The position numbers and the translations under genes were made by a program. From NCBI GenBank assembly GCA_020746105.1, contig CM036620.1:25938604-26002603 (forward strand): a DNA stretch of 64,000 bases. Reading direction: 5' to 3'. Source of the DNA: Trogon surrucura (Eukaryota; Chordata; Aves; Trogoniformes; Trogonidae). The notes below the pieces were generated by a model that saw only the letters and a list, made by a program, of their open reading frames with translations, was not told where the DNA came from and ran no database searches. This document shows positions 25,801-36,514 of this stretch, one piece after another; within the stretch, counting starts at the first letter, position 1; each line of letters opens with the position of its first letter.

Positions 25801-28166
25801 ATATTTCCAAAAGCACAGAGATGACAGGGCCGATAAATAAGGCAAGCATGATACTGTCAACAACTGGAACTTAAGTATTTCTCATAAATCCTTTAGGACC
25901 TATGCAGGAAAGTATGCTAAAGCAAGCCACCAGGCTCTCAGATTTTATGAGTCATACCCATGTGAAATTACATCCTCCTCCATGACCGATGCCATTGAAA
26001 TCTCTGAAACAACCTGATTTCTAAGATATCTCCTTTACTATGGAGTAGAATCTCACCTTGACAAAGAAAAATATAACCTAAAGAGAATGTGCAAGATAAT
26101 ATTTTCAGATAACATGTATTCAACTGTATATATTTTCAACAAACATGAACTTTCTCCAATTTTGAAATTCATTATTATGTTGATTAACTAACTTGATTAG
26201 TCTCATTACACTTTTTCCTTTGTGGAAGATTTCCAGTATTTATATTATTTCACTGTGGCTATGCTCCAGATTAGAAGAAAGCATAAAACTCAGCTCTAAC
26301 GTTTAGATGTCAAGTTTCTCAGTACACTTTAAGTATGACTATATGTACAATATTCTCCAGCTGGGCATACAGGCTAATACTACTTCAGAGATCAACACCA
26401 AACACCATATAAATTTACCTGATCCTAAAATCTGACCTTTCTTCCTATTAACCATCTGCATCATACACACTCTACCAACATTAGGAGTTTTTAGGGAACT
26501 TTCTCAAAATTATGTCCACCTCATGATATGCTCTCCAGCCTGATTTAAATTTCATTCTTAATTCATTCATCAGTTTAAAAGAAATCAGAGCTTTTTTTTC
26601 AACCATTCACCTTTTTAATTAACTTGAAGTCTAGGTAAGAAAAAGGCTATTAAAAAACCCAAACTGGACATAATATGACTTGCACCATTCTGAACCATTA
26701 AATTACTGCTCATAGAAAACCAGGAAGTGTGATTGCTTCTTTACACTGAACTATATCATGACCCTGCATCCCTTGATTTTGCTGCCTTGCTGTTAGAGTT
26801 CTACTGTTGACTTTACATTAAAAACAAAACCCTCTGTAATTTACATCATGCCCTGCATTTTATGGAAAACCTGGACTGAAAAGAGATAGCAACTTTTACT
26901 TCATTTAAGTTAGTGAGCTGATGCCCAAAGGCAAATATGCCTGCTGATTTCAATGGTACATTATGGAGACATCATCTAGAAGCCTGGACTCAGGACCAAG
27001 AGTCAGTCTCTCTTCCCAGGCACATTTTACAAAGTACTGATTGACTCAGTACAGGCAGAGTAACCACACTGCAGTTTGTTCTTTTTTACAATTAATTTCC
27101 AATCGTTCATATGCTTAGAGTTGAAAGTTAATTACATGCTCAACTCATTCACTACGAGATTAAATGGCACCAATTCTTTGTGTGCCCAGAATAAGTTACT
27201 TAACACACTCTCAGCTTTCATCTTAAAAACATGCTCATTGTCGTTTCCCTACGGGAAAGAAGCATTAAAGGAGAACTTCAAAATCCTCTCAAGATGCAAA
27301 TTGCTATTTAAGTAGTAGATACGACTTTATTCTAAAGAGCTCTGGGGGTGGAAAAAGTTAAGATGCTGCTAACTGGCAGAAATACTCAAAAACCTCCATG
27401 AGAGAAGTAAGACCTGGTAGTGCAAGCACAGGACAAAAAGTAGTTTGCAGAAGTGACACAATGAAATTCTTTATTACAATGACTCCAAAGTACATTTTCT
27501 TAATCTGCAAGTTTAAAACAAACCAACTAAAAAAAATTTAGAAAACAAGTTGCTCTAACAGTCTGCTTTACAAACCACACCTGGAGCCTGACCTGAAGTC
27601 ACGCTGCACTCTCTCTGGCTCACGCTAGAAAGCAATTAACAATTTTGTTGACGATCAACAAACCAGAATAGAATCCAGCTCCTTTTCTCATACTGCTATA
27701 GAGCCAATAAAAGTAAAAAGTCATCAACATTTATTTTTGAACTAAGGAAAGCAGATCTATCTTGGAAGAGAGACAGATTTTGGATCTCTGGAGAAGGATG
27801 ATAGCATTTGTACACAGTCATTTTCTGACCATATATGCACTTTACAAACAATTCCCTTATCCCACAGCATCTTAGTTGGACTTGTTCAAAACTGGGAAAG
27901 TGACTGCATTTTAAATAGCATCCCTTTCCAGCCACATCCAGCAGGTATGCGACTTCCTTCCCTCAACCTATTGAAAAGCACTGCAGAAAAACTCTTTGCC
28001 TAGTGACAGATGCGCAGCTGCTCTCAGTGGCTTTGGAAATGGGAGTTCGTACTCACCCTATCAACATGAAACAAGAAACATCTTTGTTCTAACTAGGTAT
28101 AAAGCAAAAATCTTGTGCCATACATGCATTTCTTCATCTTTTGGGGAAGTAAAGCAGGATGGTATA

Positions 28167-28202
<36 letters not shown>

Positions 28203-29010
28203 TTAGCCCACAGGGATGCCTCTGCTCACCCTGGTTTCAGAGGGGAAAGGCTGTGAAACCAAAGCAACGTTGCTTGAGGTTGGAAACATGGGGAGGGGCT
28301 CTGACAGCCCCTCTGTGCGCTGAGGAGAGGGTCACCAGGTCTGAAACCTGACTTAGAGATTGGCTGAGACAAGGCAGTCCCAAGCAAATGCAAGGGTAAT
28401 CCTTTCAAATTTGTTCCATTGTTGTGCTGAGAGAACATTAGATAAAATCTAGTCGCAAACGCATGGTGACCCTGTGCACTAAGTGTAGAGGAGACAAACA
28501 GTGTGAAAAAGCAATAGAGATGAACATCAGCTGGCACCTACCTGGCCCTGCTCTAACTGGTACAAGATAGCTAAAGGCCACATGTCCTTTAAAGCAACCG
28601 GAATGACAGCGCTACACACGAATCAAACTGACTAGACGTGCACTTTTCAGCACAAGGAGAAAGGCATTATACCAGCTGAAAAACATCCCAAGTGAAGGGC
28701 ACGGCACAGCATCGCTCCCCACACACCCAGCCTCACAGGAGCCCAGACTCCCCGGGGCAGGGCAGCTACCTAACCCTCAGGGCTGCAAAGGGCTGCCCAC
28801 CAACTGCACCTGCCGTGGGGACAGTCCCCAGATTTGCTGGCCACGAGAGGGTGCCGGCAGAACTGGTCTCCTCCAACCCAAGGTGACAGCGGGGCTCTAG
28901 GCAAAGAGTGGGCAACCTACCACTGGGACAACCCGGGTCAGGTTTCAGTGCTCTTCCCTGCTTTAGAAGCTCTCACAGAATCAGAGGAAAGAGTATTTTA
29001 GCACACACAC
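25801..29010. other. Unannotated non-coding DNA
   Basis: No gene or transposon recognised. The TG/AG microsatellite at 28167-28202 is listed separately. The stretch at about 28690-28950 is noticeably GC-richer (CCCCGGGG, GGGGACAG) but shows neither splice-like borders nor a convincing reading frame. Confidence 0.55.
28167..28202. repeat. (TG)6(AG)12 compound microsatellite
   Basis: Six TG units run directly into twelve AG units without interruption. Arg-Glu repeats read across it are a by-product of the AG repeat, not a real protein. Confidence 0.95.
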
Positions 29011-29125
29011 ACAAATTAATTAGCAATAGAAAGGGTTACAAACGCTATAATTCACAGGTTGCACATTAATGATTAGCTAACTGAACTAGCCGCCCAGTGG
29101 GTAATTTGATTCATTGGAAAGGAAA
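29011..29125. promoter_or_regulatory. Candidate enhancer-like element (homeodomain-site rich)
   Basis: An AT-rich, non-repetitive stretch with 'aaattaattagcaatag' and 'cattaatgattagctaac', giving several TAAT cores, some paired, and a TGATTAG site. This is the motif pattern typical of vertebrate developmental enhancers. It follows a short (CA)n run at 29002-29012. No conservation or activity data are available, so function is inferred. Confidence 0.3.
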
Positions 29126-31392
29126 AGGCACTCTACAGACCTTGAAAGGTTTTAGCAGAACCCTGTGTCCCAGGTCACCCTGCTTCCCCCTGCCTTCACC
29201 ATAACATTGTCAAGCTCAATTTGACAGCAAGATCCTGACAATAAACACAGAGATACATTTCAAGGTTAGTAGGCAAAACTGTTGCTGGATATCATGACGA
29301 GAGCCGTTGTAGTGATGAAGTACCGGAGATGCAGGGATGGAAAGGGTCAGGTTTTTTGTTTTGTTTAGCAAATGACAATCATATGCAATGACCATTCTTC
29401 ATTTATTCTACCTTGATCATTAATACTTCATAAGTACCTATGACCGCTAAAAACAAGCAGAAACACATTCCTAGAAAGTTGAAAGATATTATTTATGGCT
29501 TAGAGGAAGAAATGAATGGTCTGCTAAACTGTCTAGATACTGATATGTAATTTTCCAAGTCAAAGCACTGGGACAATGTGCTTGTTAATTAAAAATCACA
29601 CTTTACACTTATGCCTTCTGAGGTGGGATGAAATACAGTAAATTACAATTCATTGGCTTGCTTTAATTTTTACAGAAACCATGGTCCCAGTCCCACTTCA
29701 GTGCCCTGGCACATAGCGCAAAGTCTAAGTAAAGGGTATGCTGACCTTAGAGATTTCAAACACATGGCCTTTGGGCCAAGTAACAATGTGGGCTGCGAAG
29801 AAAAATCAAAATACTTTGTCCTCTGCTGTTAGAAATGCATTCTTGAGTGTCAGTTCAACATAGAAAGCAATTGGCTGAAGGCTTTCAATCTGCATTTTAG
29901 AACATCAGAGTAGTTGCTCGGCTCTTCCTCTACACAGTCACTGTTTGAAGCACTGTTTCGTTGAGGTTATCCATGTTAAAGCCTGCCTATATTAGCCAAT
30001 ATGAAAGATAGCATTTAAGCTAAAAAGCACATTAAAAGCTCCAGGTGTTTTCCCAAACCCTTCTTTCTCTACAGTCAAGGAGGGTTCATGCATTTGTAAC
30101 TCCTAAAGTATGAGAATGTCAATCTAGATCAGATTTCAAGATGTGTTTGGAGTTACCAATACACAGTAGTTTAATTCCAAACCACAGAGAAGTGTTAGCA
30201 ATGACAATATTTTTTTAGACAAAGATTAAACTCTACAAAGAAATTAGAAGCAGCAGTACACCAAAAAAATCACACTTTTTTTAACTGGCATGGAAACTTG
30301 AATCTTCTTCATACTGTACATACTCACATATCATGGCATAGAGTAAGATAAACTTGAAAGGACTGTTCGCACTGCAAATGCTATTTCTAAAGCAACATTA
30401 ATGAGCGACCATGTGTAATTCTCTGCATTCTTGGTCTGCCTAAATGAGCACTGGTTAAGTGAATAAAGTCTTGCTCAAATAAGACTGGACTTCCTGTGCA
30501 CAGGGAAAAAGATAAAGGTCAGTGATCAAGAGACTCAGTGCCCACAAATACAGTCTTCTGTAAACACACGTGTTGTTGAATGTGCACCTGCTCTCAGGCT
30601 GGAGCAGCATTTCCCTTGGACATTAAATACCCTCATGGTATCCACACATAACGTTGTTGTTGTAGCTACTTTAACTAAAATCTTCTCACCCACAGGGGAA
30701 ATTCAATGATAGGAAGCAGTTGGTGGTGATTTGCAAATACACAAACAGCAAAACCCAATACCTGCTACCCACTCAAGAAGTAAATTCCAATGCCAGCTTA
30801 GTTTTTAAATGTCCATGGCATCACACCAATAACATCACTGTATGAGACACCTGCAGGCAGGGTTCAGAAGTTCTGATTAGGAAGGTTTTCAGCTTAGGAA
30901 AAGAATATTCCCAACCATAAATTCAAAGGTGAAAGGAATAGAAAAGACAATATCACTTCTGAGAGAAATGGGAGCCAAAAGAAGCTCACATGAACAGAGA
31001 AAGAGCACTGGCTCCCAAGACATAGATGGTTTTCTTTGGTTGTATTAGCACATTTCTGCTTTTTTCACTTGTTCTCAAGTTAATGAGAAAACCTGAAGAG
31101 CTCTCAAAATCATCACCATCAAGCTAGAATAATGGAAAGACGCAGGTACCACTCCTCTGGCACAGAGACGTATCACGGTCAAGCCAACATTGGCAGAAAA
31201 AGTAAATTTATGCCCATTTTCCTATAGCTGTATGGGAACATATATATTTTTAGAAACAACAAAACAATGCACAGAAAGCCAACCTGAAGACGAAAATACA
31301 TACCGCAATGTATATTACTAGGAAACAGTTTTTCCCCAAATTAAATCTGAATGTGAGATGGTTTTGTATACATGGCCAAGAAATCTGATGAA

Positions 31393-31450
31393 GTTTGTTT
31401 GGATTTTTTGTTGTTGTTTTGGTTTGGGGTTTTGTTTGTTTATTTTTTTT
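31393..31450. repeat. T/G-rich low-complexity tract (TTTG/TTG-like)
   Basis: Nearly sixty bases of T and G with TTTG, TTG and TTTGGGG units and a final T-run. A similar but shorter GTTTGTTTGTTTT tract occurs near 25134-25157. Confidence 0.8.
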
Positions 31451-32061
31451 CTGAATAGAGTTTTTACTCCTCAATCTCAGTCTTCAGACACAAGATACAG
31501 AATGATCCAACAGCTCAGATGTTAGAGAAGACATTTACAATATGGGACATTCAGGTCTGACTCCCCAGTCTAGTAAGCGTCTCAGTGTATGTACAAAGAG
31601 AAATAACCTTGGGCATAGAGGTTTGAGAAGCTCTCAGTACTTCATAGGCTAGTGTGTGAAATGAGGGCCCACAACCTTGAACCCAATCTGGCAAACCCAT
31701 GAGATTAAACTTGAATCCTTCACAACTCACATATGTGCTCTCTCCATCAGGTATTGGTCCTTTAACATAATGGTCTTTGAAGTTCTGGGCCTGGTTAGAA
31801 ATTCATTCTCAGAACCAAGGCAGCTTTTCCAATTAAAATTTATTCAAAATCAATGTTATAAGCTAAGCACACCACCATTAGAAACAATGTAAGAAATCAC
31901 GCTCAGCCCTCTCCTCACCCCAATAAATCACTAAAAATCACAGGGACTATCTATGTTATTTGTGCAGTGTACCTTGCATAAAGACTCCAAAGGACTACCA
32001 TCAACCGAGGCTGCACCTTTTTCTATGAAGTTACTTTTACATGTACACACGCCTACTTTAA

Positions 32062-32081
32062 TTTTTTTTTAAAAAAAAAAA
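32062..32081. repeat. T9-A11 homopolymer palindrome
   Basis: Nine T followed directly by eleven A, forming a self-complementary block. No retroposon body is visible on either side. Confidence 0.85.
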
Positions 32082-35000
32082 GTCTATTCTCCCCGTCCTT
32101 TTTTTCATATGTACTTTTATTGGCTATGCCACAATCCCATTTCCCTCATGAATGCAGAGCATGGGTGATGCTGTTGTGTCAGCTTGATTATCTAGTTCTG
32201 ATGGGGACTCCTCACATGAAACATGAGGGCAAGCTAACCAGCAAGCAAACATAACACACAAGTAAACAGCTCAGTTTACAACATCGCTGGAAACACAGCT
32301 GCTAAAGCTGAAGTTATACAATGAGTTTCAAGCATCAGAATGACTAAGGGCTTGGCACTCAGAAGAACAAAGACAACCCACATCCAATCCCAAACACAAC
32401 ATACCAGTGAAGAGACAGATATGCCCAATAATGTATTCCTATGTCTTTGCTCCTGCTCCAATTATTAACATGGGGAGGGAGGTATCATAAAGAAAGTTAT
32501 CCCTACTGACCTCTCCTGTGAAGTTTTCCTAGCCATCAGTTTTGTGAAACCCCTGGAAGACAATTTCAGCCTCACACAGCCAGGGAGTTCATCCCATCCT
32601 ATCTGCAACCACGTGACAGCCCTCCCAGGCATGTTAACAACAGTCAAAAAGCCCCAACATTAACCCCTGCGACACCCGATGATGTTACAACTCCTACAGA
32701 CACAAGTGCTAAAGAGGCAGTGTGTGACTTTTCTCACCCCAGCCCCAGCAGGTAATTGCAGTTTCCATGGATAATCCCAGCAATCAGAGAGAAAATCTCT
32801 GCCTCTAACATGACCCATTAGCACAGAGTTCACTGATCAGTAGGTTAACATGCCATTAAAGCATCTCTCAGCGGGGCTTAGGAAGGGTCAAGAAAACTCC
32901 ATCACAAAAACCAAAAATACCTACAGAGCTCATATGTGGTTTTGCTGAGATCTTCAGGAACAGATCAGATTCAGCTCAGAGCCTATTCTCTTCCCTAAGG
33001 CAAGACCAGCAATACCTGCAATCCTGAAATTATTCTCCACAACTTCCCTTGAATATCACTTAAATATGCAAATAGAAAATGTTTTACTGAGTTATATGGG
33101 AAAGTAAACAACCTGCTTCCTTGTAAGGTCAGATGGCTACCATTCTGCATCAGCTGCTCCACAACACTGTACACGCAGTTTATGGTCCCTGGTTATAAAT
33201 GAGAGCACTTTTTTTTACCCATTACCAACAGGTAAGCCACACTAACACAAGGTAATGATATACACAAATAGGTAATTACTGAAGAACAGTTCGTGCTTTG
33301 TAAGAACTACACAGGTTCGCCAACGGTCAAGCACTTGTAACCCTATAGTAATAAAAGGCACAGTAACAGTAAAATACAGTAATAGTAAAAACTGTCAAGG
33401 CTGTGATCATCTAGGGATGCACAGCCACAACAATGAAACTCTGAAGATGTGGGCTAATGACTTGCAATCAACTGTGTCCAAACACAGCAGGCTAAGATCC
33501 TTTTCAACTACTATACTTTCTCTCACTTCTTACTAGTTGCCTTTTTGCCAAGATACTAGACAAAAGAACATCCATATCACCTTCAAACAGAAGCACAGAT
33601 AAATTTGGGTAAGGAAGAGAAGAAAAAAATAGGAGGTTTCAGCTTGCATTTATCATTTATTTATAAACCTCAAAGAGATGTGACAGTGCTGCCCTTGTAC
33701 TGGAATAGCTCCGTAATGAGAGAATTTCCCAGCAGATTAGTTTTATTACTGTTAATTGTCCATATAACATAGATTTCTGTCTCACCTGTTGCATTTCCTA
33801 AAGTAGTTTTCTTCATGTTTCAAGTGTTTGTGATAATCAGCGTTCTAACCGAGATATGGAATATATGATACACACAGGAAATAATGATCATCATGATTTT
33901 AAATATATCTATGTTTTTCTAAAGGTTCTTATATGGACTGCTTTTCTTATCTGGAAACTACCACTGTTCTTATACTTTACTTGTTAAATCTTAAACCAGT
34001 GGATAATGGCTTATGTTACATACCCCGTGCATGAAAAACATTGGTCTTAACAAGTGAAGTAAAGGATCTAGCGTGAGCCCTATCTTGCATTTCCTTTTAT
34101 TTGTTAGTCTGAATCTCAAAGTTATTTTAACACGCTTTTGTTTTCAACACATATTCACTATGTGTCTAACACCCTCTGGAGTTGCAAGCCACCCTCCCAC
34201 TCACCCCCAAAAATCTTCAGCCAGTGCCAAAGTCTATATTTTCTTAACTCAAAAAAGTAATTCCAGGGCTGTCAACTGATAAATTTCATTCAGGGAAACA
34301 CCGTGCTTTTTAAGCAACACATTAATCTTCTCTGAGCTAACCATAGTAAACATCGATGTTGAATGGTACAGATTTCACATGTTGCTGCCAGAAGAGAGTT
34401 TTAGAAGAATTATCCCCTTTTTAGGTAACCTGGCTTTTAAAATTACATGCTAGAATATGCAAACAGAGAAGACTAATGAACTCAGCAGCCTGTATGCATC
34501 GAGGAGGTTGTTGAAAAAGGTACTGTAAGTAATGGAAAAAGGTTCATTTTTCAAAAGCTGTAGGGAGTTGCCTGTGTGCAGGTAGGTGAGGGAGAATCTC
34601 TCTTTTACCTTGGTTATAAGAGTTTGCTGTAAACAATCATTCCCCTTCTGTTATCAGGGAATATCCTCTGAAGGGTGTGTGTTCTATGTCAGCTTGAAGA
34701 ATTCATGAAGGAGGAGGAATTTTTCTCTCCTAATAATCCACTCACTTTCCTATTTTTTTTTCAACTTATTTTTTAAACTGAGGTATGCAAGAACATCCAT
34801 TAACTACTGTCCTCCTCGCAGAAAACCAAGATTATTGACCCTGGTTGCTAATACAACAGCAGAGAGAAGTTTGAGCTGAACTTTTGTCCTTGTTTTCTGC
34901 TACTAAAAGCAGAGCATATAGGACAGCTAGCTTGACATGCAAATACAACCATCTATATACATCCAGAGATGGATGCTTTAGCCACAACCTAGACATTACT

Positions 35001-35099
35001 AAGAGGCAGTATTTAAAACAATCCACACTACTTTCAGTAGTGGAAGCAGACTGTGTGTATTTCTTCTCTGATGTTAACTGACCTTTTCAAGCATGTTGC

Positions 35100-35755
35100 T
35101 AAATGAAGAAACCACCTGATATTCCTCTGTAACTGTATACAAAATCCCCGCACGCAGAACATCCTTACACAGCAGGCAGCGCTACGGCTCAGTCACAACT
35201 TGCACCAAGCTCTTGATGTGGTGCCCTCGAAGGGCAGCGAGCTGGCTGGGACGCTGGAGGTAAAAGTGACACTAAATCAATTACTCACCCTCAAGTGTCT
35301 TGTTTTAAATCCGTTGCTTCCACCTGGTCATAACGCAAAGCAGGACCGCTATGATTCACCAAGAGAAGATTAAACTTGACAAGGGGGATTTATTTAATGT
35401 TGCTTAAATAACAGAAACCCGAAATGAAATTGCCCTCCGCTCAGCCAAGATTTCTCCCTCACTCCCTCTCCGTCTCTGTTTCCAGGACTGCTGCGCAGTG
35501 GTCTATAAATATTGGCCCCAACACTTGCTCAGTGCTTTCCTCGCCGATGGCACAGGTCGGTGTTACTGTACACCGCGGCATGGCTCAGATGAAGTTCTCA
35601 GCTGCTCAGACAAAGCCATGGACTGGGTCCCCGCCCTGCCTGCCTGGAAATACCGTGCTGCTGCCAGCTTTACAGATGCTGGAAGCCTTTCCTGCAGACC
35701 CAGATCAGGCCCAGAAGGGTAATTATGAGGCTTGTCTGACAAAAAAAAAAAAAAG
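35100..35755 (+). other. Exon-like or promoter-like block, unidentified
   Basis: This region is GC-richer than its surroundings and contains two adjacent open stretches. The first (about 35115-35370) stays open for about 80 codons and contains a donor-like ctggag|gtaaaagtg near 35259. The second begins after a long pyrimidine tract ending in 'ctctgtttccag' (35485), a good acceptor, and stays open for about 78 codons to a stop just after a donor-like gaag|ggtaat near 35719. Its frame contains several Cys and Trp residues but no family I recognise. A CTATAAATAT motif at 35503-35512 fits both a TATA box and a MEF2 site. It could be an exon of a non-coding RNA, an alternative first exon, or a regulatory element. 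Coding status is unproven. Confidence 0.25.
35503..35512 (+). promoter_or_regulatory. TATA-like / MEF2-like motif
   Basis: The sequence ctataaatat matches the MEF2 consensus YTAWWWWTAR and also a strong TATA box. A loose initiator-like 'ctcagtg' lies about 25-30 bases downstream. The motif alone does not show promoter activity. Confidence 0.3.
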
Positions 35756-36311
35756 TTAAAAAAATCACAGCTTTTTGCAAGCAGGTGGAAAAAGGGGAGA
35801 TGGAGAAGGAGTAGGAAGCACTTTAGTTTCATCCCCTTTACAGTGCACATCTACATATCATCTAACTATGATTATAGAACTTAGCTCCCAGATAACGTAG
35901 ATGTCAAAAAAATCTGCAAAAACATTTTCTGTAGAACAAACTCTCCAAATTGAAGAAAGCGTGTGTTTGTCATAGAATTCACACAAGAGCATTAAGACTA
36001 CACAGGTATTCACAATGCGATGAAAAATACACATTAGCATCACCTCTGTAAATTTCTGTCAGTAGTCAGGTATTTGGTGCCCAAATTCATATTTAATAAT
36101 GATGCACAGCATGAGACATCACTGGGGGCAGGAATCCACAATCGTACCCTACGATAAATACAAGTTTCAAAGCTTAAAAATCCTTCCAGAAAGCAGAATC
36201 ACTGTCTCTGTGAACCTCCTGATAAACTGTGCTGTTAAGAGACGGGTGCCTTGAAACAAAGCAGAGAAATTGAAAAGATGGCAAGGCCAGCACAAACAAC
36301 TCCGTATTTGG

Positions 36312-36514
36312 AGGGCCGGTTTAGCTCAGTGGGTTGAGCGTGGTGCTTGAAACACCAAGGTCACGGGTTCGATTCCCGTTCGGTTCTCATGTGTGCTGCC
36401 TGACCTAGTCGAGAGGTGGCATCCCTGCTCACAACAGGGAGGTTGGATTAAAATGATCTCTGAGGTCCCTTCCAGCCCAGGCCATTCTATGATGATGATG
36501 ACGATGATTTGATG
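36312..36514 (+). mobile_element. tRNA-derived SINE with CR1-like tail (TguSINE1-like)
   Basis: The head (36313-36385) is closest to tRNA-Ile. It has a pol III A box (tagctcagtgg, 36322-36332) and B box (ggttcgattcc, 36366-36376), and a perfect 5-bp anticodon stem (tggtg/cacca) around a 7-base loop. The loop would read UGA rather than the Ile anticodon, so this is not a functional tRNA-Ile. The second half matches a CR1 3' end (ggtggcatccctgc…ggttggatt…gaggtcccttccagcc…ccattctatgat) and ends in a (GAT)n tail at 36490-36514. Such SINEs use CR1 reverse transcriptase through the shared tail. Few differences from the tRNA suggest a moderately young insertion. tRNA-Ile/CR1 SINEs of this design are known from passerine birds. 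Confidence 0.88.

Larger units (their letters stand above)
29126..35099. other. Unannotated AT-rich non-coding DNA
   Basis: About 6 kb with no recognised gene or transposon. It holds a T/G-rich tract (31393-31450) and a T-run/A-run palindrome (32062-32081). The block near 33640-33790 has a non-repetitive, TTTATTTATAAA- and GTTAATTGTCC-containing look of possible conserved sequence, but no call is made. Confidence 0.55.

Noticed and set aside
28115-28351. Frames with Arg-Glu repeats
   Set aside because: They are produced by translating the (AG)12 microsatellite.
36313-36385. Functional tRNA gene
   Set aside because: The acceptor stem does not pair properly at its 3' side, the anticodon does not agree with the tRNA-Ile body, and the sequence continues into a CR1-like tail. 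It is a SINE head.
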